Source: Clostridium sp. DL-VIII (GTDB taxonomy: Bacteria > Bacillota > Clostridia > Clostridiales > Clostridiaceae). Taken from it: a stretch of 64,000 bases of DNA. The stretch covers positions 4,165,779-4,229,778 of the forward strand of contig NZ_CM001240.1 of the NCBI RefSeq assembly GCF_000230835.1. The letters run 5' to 3'. Positions 42,768 to 51,083 of the stretch are shown here, piece after piece (position 1 is the first letter of the stretch; each line of letters begins with the position of its first letter). The notes beneath the pieces are model-generated. The model saw nothing but the letters and a program-made list of their open reading frames with translations, had not been told where the DNA came from and did not search any database. The translations under genes and the position numbers were made by a program.

Positions 42768-44771
42768 CTATTTTGAAACTCTTTTTAAGAAGTCTTGCTT
42801 GCAGCTACTTAAAAATAATGGAACATTTTCAACATCAACATCGCTAGTTTCAAGTCCAAACCACTTTGCCGGTGTTACAGTATATTTTTTTATAAATAAC
42901 TTAGTTCTATATATAAGTGCTTCCCAGAAACTCAAATCTGCTTCATAAGAAAGCTGCTCTACAATTAAAGTAAAGCGGAAATCTCCAACTTTTCGTTCAG
43001 GAATAATAGTATAGTTTCTACATTGAATATCTATTTCTCCACTTTTAACTAAATCAGTTGAAATCTGACGTAAATAAACATTTAATTTTTGTTCTAACCT
43101 AAAGCCAAGTTTTATTTGGACTTTTACAATATATGATGTTCCAAAAGTCTCTACTTCATATTCTGCATCGTAAGGATTATCAGTAACAACAACATTGACA
43201 AACCAGTATACATCGGCTTTCTTTGGCCTTCTATCCAAAATAGAGTACATTATATTTCTCTCAATTTTCTCAGCATATTCTGAATTAGTTAAATATACAA
43301 GGTTTGTTGCATATTTAGGCCTATCAGTATCTTGACGTAAAAGATTTAGCTGTTCTTTATAATCTTCGATCTTAACGTATTTTAATAAACGTATCTTAGT
43401 ATAATGACCTTGAATCCATATGTACATAAGAGATAAAATTACTAATGCAATTAAAACTGCTACATATCCTCCATGCATAAACTTAACAACATTTGCAATA
43501 AAGAAGGAAAATTCAAATATACCAAAGAAAACAAGTATACTTGTAGCAATAACTGGTGAAATCTTTTGTTTTAATAAATAATTGAATAATAAAATACTTG
43601 TCATTAACATAGTAACTGTAATTGATAATCCATAAGCTGCTTCCATATGCTCAGAATCTCTAAAATACAATACAAGTCCAACACAAACAATCCATAAAAG
43701 TTTGTTAATAGAAGGCATGTAAAGCTGTCCTTTAGATCTTGATGGATACATAATATGTAATTTAGGGAATAAATTTAATTTAATAGCTTCAGAAACAAGA
43801 GTAAAAGACCCTGAAATTAATGCTTGAGAAGCAATAATCGCAGCAAAAGTTGAAATTACTATACTAAAAATTAAAAAACTATGAGGAACCATTTGAAAAA
43901 ATGGATTTAAGTCTTCTGCATTTATATGCATGGAATTTTTCTTGGCAGCCAGTACCCAAGCTCCTTGCCCAAAGTAATTTAATAATAAAGTTATTTTAAC
44001 AAAAGGCCAAGAACCATAAATATTCTTTCTCCCAACATGTCCAAGATCCGAATAAAGAGCTTCTGCACCAGTTGTTGCTAAAAATACGCTTCCAAGAATA
44101 AAAAATCCCAATTTATTATCGCTGCTAAAAAGAATTTTTATTGCATAGTATGGAGACAATGCACGTAATAGAGTCCAATCATTAGATAGCCCTATAATCC
44201 CTAAAACGCCGAGCATTGAAAACCAAATCAACATTATTGGCCCAAACATTTTTCCTATTAAATCAGTACCAAAATGTTGAATAAAAAATAGTAGACATAG
44301 TATTGTTATTACAATTGTAATAATTATATCTTGATCTCTGCCAAAAAGGGCATTAAAACTTGGAATCAGCTTTAAACCTTCAATTGCTGACGTTACAGTT
44401 ACAGCAGGTGTTAACATTCCGTCAGCAAGTAATGCTGCTCCACCAATCATAGCTGGAATAATAAGCCATTTTGCACGATTACGTACTAATGTAAAAAGAG
44501 AAAAAATTCCTCCTTCACCTTTATTATCTGCCTTTAATGTTATAAAAACATATTTTATTGTTGTCAAAATTGTTATTGTCCAAAAAATTAGAGACAAAGC
44601 TCCAATAATAAATTCTTCGGATATATGTTCTAACCCACCATTGCCTTGAATAATTGATTTCATTACATAAAGTGGTGATGTTCCAATATCTCCATACACT
44701 ACACCTAGTGCTACTAATACTCCCCCTAAACTTAATTTAGTAACATTATTATGTTTATTAGTTGATTTCAT
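42768..44771 (-). CDS. kup: Kup-family potassium uptake protein
   Basis: A 667-residue K+:H+ symporter. The N-terminus SLGGVLVALGVVYGDIGTSP carries the family hallmark GVVYGDIGTSPLY; about 12 membrane helices follow up to about residue 455, then a cytoplasmic C-terminal domain of about 210 residues. Kup imports K+ at low affinity, complementing Kdp next to it. The start at 44771 follows AAGGAAGG. Length fits the family (about 620-670). Confidence 0.95.
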   Translation of the reverse strand: MKSTNKHNNVTKLSLGGVLVALGVVYGDIGTSPLYVMKSIIQGNGGLEHISEEFIIGALSLIFWTITILTTIKYVFITLKADNKGEGGIFSLFTLVRNRAKWLIIPAMIGGAALLADGMLTPAVTVTSAIEGLKLIPSFNALFGRDQDIIITIVITILCLLFFIQHFGTDLIGKMFGPIMLIWFSMLGVLGIIGLSNDWTLLRALSPYYAIKILFSSDNKLGFFILGSVFLATTGAEALYSDLGHVGRKNIYGSWPFVKITLLLNYFGQGAWVLAAKKNSMHINAEDLNPFFQMVPHSFLIFSIVISTFAAIIASQALISGSFTLVSEAIKLNLFPKLHIMYPSRSKGQLYMPSINKLLWIVCVGLVLYFRDSEHMEAAYGLSITVTMLMTSILLFNYLLKQKISPVIATSILVFFGIFEFSFFIANVVKFMHGGYVAVLIALVILSLMYIWIQGHYTKIRLLKYVKIEDYKEQLNLLRQDTDRPKYATNLVYLTNSEYAEKIERNIMYSILDRRPKKADVYWFVNVVVTDNPYDAEYEVETFGTSYIVKVQIKLGFRLEQKLNVYLRQISTDLVKSGEIDIQCRNYTIIPERKVGDFRFTLIVEQLSYEADLSFWEALIYRTKLFIKKYTVTPAKWFGLETSDVDVENVPLFLSSCKQDFLKRVSK

Positions 44772-45208
44772 ATAAACCTTCCTTTTCAAGAAATATAATT
44801 ATAAATATAGTATATCTTGTTTTAACACTAAATATTATAATATCATTTGTGAAAAATAGTAGTCAAATTACTAAAAGTTAGATAATGAAACAAATTGTCA
44901 AAATTACGATCTCAATATCGTTTACATGAACAAATTCAGACAAAATCAAATAAATTTTATAACCAACCTGTAGCTTTAAAAATTTCCACCTACTCTTTTA
45001 TTTCGAAGCTTTCATTTCTTTAAATTACTATATTAGAATCTAGAGTAGAAATTATTTAGTTAACAATGAAGCAGTAGATGGACTAATCCTAACTACTGCT
45101 CAAAAAATAAATAACTTATAATTAAGCTATATATGGCATTAAATTATTAATCAAAGATTTATCTATATGAAATAAATTCTTCTACTAGTTTAAGCATAAA
45201 GTTGCTTA
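44772..45208. other. 437-bp gap upstream of kup
   Basis: AT-rich. On the minus strand TTGACAATTTG (about 44904-44894) may be a kup -35 region. A hairpin AGCAGTAG/CTACTGCT (about 45071-45097) could end the 45209 gene's transcript. I looked for the c-di-AMP riboswitch often found before kup genes and could not recognise it. Confidence 0.4.
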
Positions 45209-45667
45209 TTAGCAGCATTCAATTTTATCTATACAATTTAAAGCTTTTTCTTTTACTCTCTTACATCCGTCTTTTAATCCTTTTTCATATCCTTCATGAA
45301 GTCCCTCGTTTTTGCCTTTTGCATATCCCTCATATAATCCCTTTTGCTCACCTTTTCTACATCCTTCGCTGAAGCCCTCTTCTTTGCCCTCTTCATAGCC
45401 TTTATGGAATCCATTTTTTTCTCCTACTTCAATACCTTTATAATATCCTTTTTTAATAGCTGCCTTATAAGCTTCTTCTAATGCTTCGGCAGTTGGACAT
45501 TCTATTTTTTCAAAGCACTTTTCTTTTTTCTCTTCCTTTTCCTCACATCTATCGTGTTTATCATATTCTTCACATTTATCATATTTTTCATGCTTATCGC
45601 ATTTATCATATTTTTCATATTTTTCATGTTTATCATATTTATCTTCATATTCATAATAGTTACTCAT
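45209..45667 (-). CDS. Low-complexity protein with charged and GxxxG repeats
   Basis: A 152-residue protein of two repetitive halves. Residues 1-50 are a Lys/Asp/His/Cys/Tyr string in short units (KYDKHEKY, KYDKCDKHEK). Residues about 65-140 are a run of GYxxGxxxGxxxG-like units with glycine every fourth residue (GYYKGIEVGEKNGFHKGYEE and onward), as in Yae1-type and FliH-type glycine-repeat helices. Seven or more cysteines occur. No signal peptide. AGGAGG precedes the ATG. Function unknown; a metal-binding or scaffold role would fit the Cys/His content but is a guess. Confidence 0.7.
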   Translation of the reverse strand: MSNYYEYEDKYDKHEKYEKYDKCDKHEKYDKCEEYDKHDRCEEKEEKKEKCFEKIECPTAEALEEAYKAAIKKGYYKGIEVGEKNGFHKGYEEGKEEGFSEGCRKGEQKGLYEGYAKGKNEGLHEGYEKGLKDGCKRVKEKALNCIDKIECC

Positions 45668-45993
45668 TTTTATTTCCTCCTGCTATTAATCTCTAAATCA
45701 GTATTCTCTACTTATATACTATGTTAATCAACTTAATTTGTTATAAGTTTTAAAAATTTTAATTTAATAAATATTAAAACGACATTGTAGTTTTCCAACT
45801 GTTTATTATTATTTCTAGAGAATAAAAAATAAAGGCACACTAAGTATTTCTACCTAATCTGCCTCTATTGAAAAATAAAATGTAATTAACGTATTACCAT
45901 TTTATTATATTTCCCTGCAAAATCAAATTCATTCCATTCTATTAATTATTTACATCAGATTTATTGACAATCAATAGACTAATTTATAAGAAT
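45668..45993. other. 326-bp gap
   Basis: Between the repeat-protein gene and the flavodoxin-family gene. A possible weak minus-strand terminator (AGGCA/TGCCT stem, about 45832-45865, with T-rich flank) lies inside. Nothing else is recognisable. Confidence 0.4.
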
Positions 45994-46548
45994 TTAGTCT
46001 ACTAAATTTTCTCCATCTTTAAATGCTCTTAAAGATAACTCATCAAACACTGCTAGATCAGGATTATGACTAGTTCCACAGTACTGAATACTATCTTCTA
46101 ATTTCCAGCCTAATTCTTCTAACATATTATTAGCATATTTAACACCCTCTGCACCTATTTTAGGATCTGGGTTTCCTTGGGCAAATATTGTTATTAATTT
46201 TTTGCCTGGATATTTTGGCTTATAATCATTTCCAAGCATTGGGAATGTACGATCAAACCAAACCTTTGCTTGCCCTGTAATTTTATAATAATAGATTGGA
46301 GAACCAAACACAATAGCATCTGCTTCCTTAATAGCTTCATACATTGGTTGTAAATAATCCTTAACAGCACATCCGTCATGGGTACGGCAATACATACATC
46401 CTTGACATCCACGTATTCCAGGATCATTTAAATCAAATTCTATAACTTCAGCACCTTTAGATTTTGCTCCCTTTGCCACTTGTTCTAATAATTTTCCAGT
46501 ATATCCATTTTTTCTTGGACTTCCGTTAAAAATAACTACTTTTGACAT
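45994..46548 (-). CDS. NADPH-dependent FMN reductase/iron-sulfur flavoprotein-like
   Basis: A 184-residue flavodoxin-like protein. IFNGSPRKNGYTGKLLEQVA is the FMN phosphate loop, and CQGCMYCRTHDGCAVKDYLQ carries a CxxC...C cluster as in iron-sulfur flavoproteins, then ADAIVFGSPIYYYKITGQAK. It should transfer electrons or reduce quinones/nitro compounds. It is divergent from an HxlR gene (46696), the common arrangement in which HxlR controls the reductase. GGAGAGAG-type ribosome site precedes the ATG. Confidence 0.9.
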   Translation of the reverse strand: MSKVVIFNGSPRKNGYTGKLLEQVAKGAKSKGAEVIEFDLNDPGIRGCQGCMYCRTHDGCAVKDYLQPMYEAIKEADAIVFGSPIYYYKITGQAKVWFDRTFPMLGNDYKPKYPGKKLITIFAQGNPDPKIGAEGVKYANNMLEELGWKLEDSIQYCGTSHNPDLAVFDELSLRAFKDGENLVD

Positions 46549-46695
46549 TTCATCTCTCTCCTTTTAATATAAAACTTTATTCAGTCAATTCACTTATCTA
46601 TTGACTAACTTCATTATATTAAGTAACATATAAATCAACAAGTACGCAAAAAATGTTTAGTCACTAATATTTATATAAGTAATGGAGGTTGCTTT

Positions 46696-47016
46696 ATGAA
46701 AAACCCTTACATAGGATATGCTTTAAAAATTATAGGCGGCAAATGGAAACTGTTAATCATTTGGACCATGTCACAAAATGGAGTTATTAGATTTAATGAA
46801 CTACAGAGAAAAGTTACTGGTATATCTAGTCTTATGTTATCAAAAAACTTAAAAGAACTCGAAGAAGACCGTCTTATTATTCGTCGTCAATATAATGAAA
46901 TTCCACCAAGAGTAGAATATGAATTATCAGAACTTAGTCAAAAACTCATAGGTGTTTTACAGTATCTTGGTAAATGGGGAGACGAAGCTTATAAATATAA
47001 ACATCCATCTGTTTAA
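46696..47016 (+). CDS. HxlR-family winged-helix regulator
   Basis: A 106-residue protein with the HxlR signature: IGGKWKLLIIWTMSQNGVIR, NELQRKVTGISSLMLSKNLK and EDRLIIRRQYNEIPPRVEYE. It is compact, close to the standard length. It likely regulates the divergent flavoprotein gene. TGGAGGT precedes ATG. In the 147-bp shared region the motif TTAGTCA occurs as TTTAGTCACTAA and as an inverted TTGACTAAC copy, a possible operator pair. Confidence 0.9.
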   Translation: MKNPYIGYALKIIGGKWKLLIIWTMSQNGVIRFNELQRKVTGISSLMLSKNLKELEEDRLIIRRQYNEIPPRVEYELSELSQKLIGVLQYLGKWGDEAYKYKHPSV

Positions 47017-47182
47017 TATAGACCTGCAGATGTAAACTTAATTTTATTTTAATATAATATTTATATTAACTTAATCATTTTGACACAATACTAAGACAAT
47101 TATTGTTTATAATAATATCATAAGTTATTTAAAACTTATTCTAATTCCCCCTATTTTATAAATATACATAACTCAGAACTCA

Positions 47183-47220
47183 GGATAACTTGTTATCATT
47201 TATACAAGTTATCCTTTTTT
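47183..47220 (+). terminator. Terminator of the HxlR gene
   Basis: GGATAACTTG pairs with CAAGTTATCC and is followed by a T run, 165 bp past the stop codon. Confidence 0.8.
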
Positions 47221-47246
47221 TAATTAGTTCGATATTATCTATAAAA

Positions 47247-47272
47247 AAATACAGTCAAATTAATGACTGTAT
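47247..47272 (-). terminator. Terminator of the 49-residue ORF
   Basis: AATACAGTCA/TGACTGTATT; on the minus strand a run of T follows. It begins two bases beyond the stop codon of the short gene at 47275. Confidence 0.7.
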
Positions 47273-47274
47273 TA

Positions 47275-47424
47275 TTAATCAACAAACTCTTTTCTACAAT
47301 ACTCTAAAACCGCTTCTTCTTCCCCTTCAAATATTTCTGACAAATATAATATAACCTCTTGCTGCTCCTCTGGAAGGCCTTTTATAATTTCCATGAACTT
47401 CTTCCCACTAGTCGTTTTATTCAC
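47275..47424 (-). CDS. 49-residue acidic protein
   Basis: A short gene from GTG 47424, preceded by AAGGCGGTGAG, with a terminator directly after it. The product MNKTTSGKKFMEIIKGLPEE, QQEVILYLSEIFEGEEEAVL and EYCRKEFVD is a helical, acidic peptide. The first part (FMEIIKGLPEEQQEVILYLS) resembles the helix found in small clostridial phage or regulator proteins, but I cannot name a family. Ribosome site, codon pattern and terminator together support it. Confidence 0.6.
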   Translation of the reverse strand: MNKTTSGKKFMEIIKGLPEEQQEVILYLSEIFEGEEEAVLEYCRKEFVD

Positions 47425-47683
47425 AAACTCACCGCCTTAGCATTATATTATGTTAAAGTTAAATTTTTTTATATTCAACTAATGCCTTATATTATAACCT
47501 ATAACTGTGACAGAAATATGTCATTTAAATTAATTTTCAGATTTTTTTATAATTACATCATCATGGCTTATTATACCTCAATAAGCTATTTTTTATTTTT
47601 GTATATGTATTTTTTTATACATATAAATTTGATCCTAGAAAGTAATAATTTTGAACAATATATCTATTGCTCTCTAGAAATAA

Positions 47684-47842
47684 TTATTGAGTCTGTATAA
47701 ATTTTTTGTAGTTTTCTATTCGATCTTCTCTATTTGTTTTCTTTAACCAGCTCTTATATCTAGATATAATTTCTTCTATTGTTTTCAAGCTTAACTTAGT
47801 ATTTTCTCCTTTTTTCATTTTTACATACATATTAATTTTCAT
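47684..47842 (-). CDS. 52-residue hypothetical protein
   Basis: From ATG 47842 (GAGGAA upstream) the product is MKINMYVKMKKGENTKLSLK, TIEEIISRYKSWLKKTNRED and RIENYKKFIQTQ, a basic helical protein. An upstream in-frame ATG would add 15 residues before the ribosome site. No family recognised. The coding evidence is moderate: one ribosome site and reasonable amino-acid composition. Confidence 0.45.
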   Translation of the reverse strand: MKINMYVKMKKGENTKLSLKTIEEIISRYKSWLKKTNREDRIENYKKFIQTQ

Positions 47843-47961
47843 TATATTACCCAATTTCCTCACCCCTTTTACACTTATACCTACCATATATATGCTGCAT
47901 TTAAATTATTGTGATTAAAATTAAGCAAAAAAAATAAAGGTAGACTATACATAACCTACTT

Positions 47962-48807
47962 TTATTTAATATTAACCACATTATTTCCATCTAAACCATT
48001 TCCTACAAGAATAGAATACAGCGTACCATCTGTTTTCATATCCGTAATTTTTTCGTTTAATGCGTTTAATAATGCTATATCATTTTTTCTAACTGCTATT
48101 CCTATAATCCCTTGCAATTCAGGAGTATAATCTTTGAATGTTCTTAAAAAAAGATTTGTTTCTTTTTTCAAAAAATAATTTATAACAACAGAATCCGCTA
48201 CTCCTGCATCAACTTTTCCACTATTTATAGCAGCCAATAAATCAGGTATATTTCCAAACGTTACTACATCTTTCACTAAATTACTCTTCTTCCAATTTTG
48301 TGCCAAATTCTCAAAAGCCGTACCTCTTTCCACTCCTACCATAGCATTTTTTAAATCATCTTTAAAATTAATTTTTGAGGCTTTTGGAACAATAACAACT
48401 TCTGATTCCTTATATAATGGCTCAGTAAAAGCTACAATTTTTTCTCGTTCAGGAGTTATATATATCCCATTGGCTGCCATGTCTACGCTACTGTCAGTAT
48501 TTAGTTCACTGAATAAATTTGCAAATGATACCTCTTTCATCTCAATTTTATTGATTCCAAGCCTCCTTGCAATTTCTGTTATAATATCAGCATCAATTCC
48601 AACAAAACTATCTGCTTGAGAATTTTCATGAAAAAATGGAATTTCATTTGCTGATGCAACAGTTAGTATTCCTTTCTTTTGAATTGTTTGTAACCTATCT
48701 TGTTCAATTGAATTATTTGCTGTGATACTATCATTAATACCTGAACCGTATTCAATTATCATTCCAATAAAACTTATAATAACGATTAAAGCAAATATTC
48801 TTTTCAT
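47962..48807 (-). CDS. ABC-type amino-acid-binding-like protein (SBP_bac_3), membrane-anchored
   Basis: A 281-residue protein with an N-terminal hydrophobic segment (about 3-20) without a lipobox, then a bacterial solute-binding domain 3: QKKGILTVASANEIPFFHEN, FVGIDADIITEIARRLGI, DMAANGIYITPEREKIVAFT, VGVERGTAFENLAQ and GKVDAGVADSVVIN. These are motifs of polar amino-acid receptors. No permease or ATPase gene is adjacent, so it may work with a distant transporter or as a sensor. Start 48807 follows TTGGAGG; a longer frame begins ten residues earlier. Confidence 0.85.
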   Translation of the reverse strand: MKRIFALIVIISFIGMIIEYGSGINDSITANNSIEQDRLQTIQKKGILTVASANEIPFFHENSQADSFVGIDADIITEIARRLGINKIEMKEVSFANLFSELNTDSSVDMAANGIYITPEREKIVAFTEPLYKESEVVIVPKASKINFKDDLKNAMVGVERGTAFENLAQNWKKSNLVKDVVTFGNIPDLLAAINSGKVDAGVADSVVINYFLKKETNLFLRTFKDYTPELQGIIGIAVRKNDIALLNALNEKITDMKTDGTLYSILVGNGLDGNNVVNIK

Positions 48808-48964
48808 TAATAAAAATTTCCTCCAAGACATATTCATTTTTATAGTTATTTTCTTTGATTGAGATTTAAATTATTCACGTTTCAAAAAATACATTCAAAA
48901 TTACTGACTGTATTTTTGTATAACAACTTAAACTATCTAATATATAATCTTTCCTATTAAGAGT

Positions 48965-48993
48965 AAATACCAGCAAATAATTTGCTGGTATTT
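48965..48993. terminator. Perfect 14-bp hairpin
   Basis: AAATACCAGCAAAT pairs exactly with ATTTGCTGGTATTT around a single central A. It lies upstream of the solute-binding gene (divergent side) and downstream of nothing recognisable on the plus strand, possibly the old end of a deleted gene. Confidence 0.6.
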
Positions 48994-49081
48994 ATAATTC
49001 TACATCACTCTATAAGATTATCTATTTTGTTACAGTAACTTTGCATGTTGATTTCTTTTTGCTTCCATCACATCAAATGTA

Positions 49082-49210
49082 TTTAAGGAAGGAGTTTATA
49101 ATTTATCTGACTTCGAATCTGTTTTAAAAGATAAGATTTATGAAATTCAAGATGTCTCTACAAGTAAAAGTTCTTATGTAATTGTTTTAGATAATGACTT
49201 AATTACTTAA
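49082..49210 (+). pseudogene. Remnant of the small secreted protein family, fourth copy
   Basis: A 42-codon stretch reads FKEGVYNLSDFESVLKDKIY, then EIQDVSTSKSSYVIVLDNDL and IT before TAA. It matches the core of the paralogue at 26752 (FKEGFYNINDLGLLENVSYN and VSDYNGFIIVFDSDQ), but the signal peptide is lost and the end is cut before the QxIQQ segment. No start codon or ribosome site is in frame. Confidence 0.7.
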
Positions 49211-49230
49211 AAATCCAATTATTTCAACCT

Positions 49231-49356
49231 TTACTTAACTTCTTTTCCTATAGAAAATGCGCTTCCTACTTTATCTCCTATTCCATAATAGCTAAATTCA
49301 CTGCCTGCAAATGAAATAGGTTTAATTTTATTTATATCCTGATTTCCTTCTATCAG
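49231..49356 (-). pseudogene. Unidentified C-terminal gene fragment
   Basis: The minus strand reads LIEGNQDINKIKPISFAGSE, then FSYYGIGDKVGSAFSIGKEV and K before TAA, with a stop just upstream and no start. Glycine- and serine-rich strands give a protein-like pattern. I could not name the family; low certainty. Confidence 0.35.
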
Positions 49357-49357
49357 G

Positions 49358-49659
49358 TATTATGAAGATATTGAATTGCTTCCAAATGTATTTCGAGATA
49401 AAAATAATATCCGTTTGTTTTCTGATAATAATATAAGTAGATTAAAAACAATCCAATGTATGATAGGTAATGGATTTGGAATTAAACTGATTCGTCATTA
49501 TTTTGACCAGGATTCAGTTGAACTTAAAGAACGTTATTTAATGCTTTTAGATCAAGAACAATTACTTTTAGAAAAAAAGAGGAGCTTGACAAGCAACTTG
49601 CTTTTATTCAACATAATAAACTTGAATTTGAAAAAGAGTTGAAATTAAAAAATAAGTAA
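49358..49659 (+). pseudogene. MerR-family regulator, 5'-truncated and frameshifted
   Basis: The frame opens with YYEDIELLPNVFRDKNNIRL and FSDNNISRLKTIQCMIGNGF, the second helix and wing of a MerR domain, but the helix-turn-helix start and first 15 or so residues are absent. At the run of seven A near 49573 the reading frame shifts; in the other frame the sequence continues EELDKQLAFIQHNKLEFEKE to TAA 49657-49659, the normal MerR coiled coil. Two independent lesions mark it as dead. Confidence 0.85.
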
Positions 49660-49731
49660 AAATGTATAGCTTACATTTTATATTTTCACTTAGCCCAGAT
49701 GGGTATCTACTACCCGAGTTAAATAAAACTA

Positions 49732-49761
49732 TTGACATGTGCATATATGTGCATATATAAT
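49732..49761 (+). promoter_or_regulatory. ArsR gene promoter with operator in spacer
   Basis: TTGACA (49732-49737), 18 bp and TATAAT (49756-49761). ATGTGCATATATGTGCATATAT (two tandem units, 49737-49758) overlies spacer and -10 box. A related pair lies at 50149-50170 before the nitroreductase gene, so the regulator at 49778 probably controls both. Confidence 0.7.
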
Positions 49762-49777
49762 TTAATTGGTGATGCAA

Positions 49778-50104
49778 ATGGAAAATCAAAATAATTTATT
49801 AGAATGTGGCAGAAACATCGAGCAAAGTATCGATTTTGAATTTTATAAAGCTCTTTTTGATCCTGTGAGAAGTGAAATCTTAAAGTTTCTCGCAATACAT
49901 GGGAAGAAAAATATCACAGAAATTGCAGAAAACTTTACTCAAGATAGATCTGTTATTTCAAGACATTTGGAATTAATGAATCGATATGGAATCTTAAACA
50001 AGGAAAAACAAAACAGAAGTACTTTTTATGAACTCAATAATGAATACATTCTCGAAAAATTTGAGGCAACTACAAATAATTTGAGAGAACTTATACAAAA
50101 ATAA
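49778..50104 (+). CDS. ArsR-family winged-helix regulator
   Basis: A 108-residue repressor with the ArsR helix-turn-helix FYKALFDPVRSEILKFLAIH, KNITEIAENFTQDRSVISRH and ELMNRYGILNKEKQNRSTFY. A metal-binding ELCV motif is not evident, so the ligand may be organic or redox. ATG 49778 is used; the in-frame TTG-GTG-ATG codons upstream are less likely though the ribosome site (TTGGTGA) is weak. It precedes the ferredoxin-nitroreductase gene with a small AAAGGCA/TGCCTTT terminator between. Confidence 0.85.
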   Translation: MENQNNLLECGRNIEQSIDFEFYKALFDPVRSEILKFLAIHGKKNITEIAENFTQDRSVISRHLELMNRYGILNKEKQNRSTFYELNNEYILEKFEATTNNLRELIQK

Positions 50105-50148
50105 GATATCTTAGAAAAAGGCAACAATGCCTTTCTCTTTTAATATAA

Positions 50149-50170
50149 ATATGCATAAATGTGCATACAT
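50149..50170 (+). promoter_or_regulatory. Second ArsR-type operator pair
   Basis: ATATGCATAAATGTGCATACAT carries two ATGCATA/ATGTGCATA units in the same spacing as at 49737-49758. It lies 40 bp before the nitroreductase start codon. Confidence 0.6.
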
Positions 50171-50209
50171 ACATCAAACAATAAATAATTTTGAAAGGAT
50201 TTGATTAAA

Positions 50210-51016
50210 ATGAATCTTATTACTGTAAATGAAGAAAAATGTATAAACTGTGGACTATGTGTTAAAGATTGTCCTGATAAGTTACTAAAGATGGGTACAC
50301 ATGGGCCAGAAGAAACAGAAAAGGCTAATGCGAATTGTATTGCTTGTGGACATTGTACAGCTATATGTCCTAATGCTGCAATAGACAATAAAAAGTCACC
50401 TTTAAAAGATCAAATTGAATTAAAAGATTTTCCTAAATTAAGTGAGACTCAAGCGGAATATTTTTTAAGATCACGCCGTTCTATCAGAAATTATAAAACT
50501 GAACCTGTATCAAAAGAAAAATTAACAAAATTGATTGATGTTGCAAGATTAGCTCCTACTGCAACCAACAGTCAAGGTATATCTTTTATTGTAGTTCAAA
50601 ATAGACAATTACTTGAACAAGCTTTAGAAATTACTATTCAAATGATAGAAAGCTCCCCTTTAAGACATTTAGTTGAAGATGCTGTCCAAAGTTATAGAGA
50701 GGATGGGTATGATTCAGTTTTCCGCGGTGCTCCAAATTTAATAATTGCAACATCGGATAAAAATTTTCCAAATGGACGTGATAATGCTGTTTCATGCCTG
50801 ACTTATCTTGAATTATACGTCCCTTCCTTAGGACTTGGATCATGCTGGGCAGGAATTTTTGAGTATTGCATAGCTATTGAAAACTCACCACTACTTAAAT
50901 TATTCAATATTCCTGAAGATAAAAAGGTCGTAGGCGCAGTTATGGTTGGTTATCCTAAGTATAGTTACAAGAGATTAGTTGATAGAAATCCATTAGAAGC
51001 TACCTTTATAGAATAA
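50210..51016 (+). CDS. Nitroreductase with N-terminal 2x[4Fe-4S] ferredoxin domain, copy 2
   Basis: A 268-residue protein resembling the copy at 19864: CINCGLCVKDCPDKLL and CIACGHCTAICPNAAI ligate two clusters; the nitroreductase part has FLRSRRSIRNYKTEPVSKEK, APTATNSQGISFIVV and VGYPKYSYKRLVDRNP. The start at 50210 follows AAAGGA. The upstream ArsR-type operator suggests inducible expression, in contrast with the large-palindrome operator of copy 1. Likely substrates are nitroaromatics or quinones. Confidence 0.9.
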   Translation: MNLITVNEEKCINCGLCVKDCPDKLLKMGTHGPEETEKANANCIACGHCTAICPNAAIDNKKSPLKDQIELKDFPKLSETQAEYFLRSRRSIRNYKTEPVSKEKLTKLIDVARLAPTATNSQGISFIVVQNRQLLEQALEITIQMIESSPLRHLVEDAVQSYREDGYDSVFRGAPNLIIATSDKNFPNGRDNAVSCLTYLELYVPSLGLGSCWAGIFEYCIAIENSPLLKLFNIPEDKKVVGAVMVGYPKYSYKRLVDRNPLEATFIE

Positions 51017-51031
51017 ACCTTTAATATTTCT

Positions 51032-51057
51032 AACCACTACAAAAAGTTGTAGTGGTT
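51032..51057 (+). terminator. Intrinsic terminator after nitroreductase copy 2
   Basis: AACCACTAC pairs with GTAGTGGTT, followed by a T-rich stretch. It also lies just beyond the stop codon of the convergent membrane-protein gene. Confidence 0.8.
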
Positions 51058-51083
51058 AGATGCTTTTTTAAGCGTAAAATTAT

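Noticed and set aside
44772..45208. c-di-AMP riboswitch upstream of kup
   Set aside because: Conserved core sequence of ydaO-type RNAs could not be recognised; only unremarkable AT-rich DNA is visible.
47359..47700. Plus-strand 113-codon frame
   Set aside because: It overlaps the better-supported 49-residue minus-strand gene, has no ribosome site, and its composition is typical of random AT-rich sequence.
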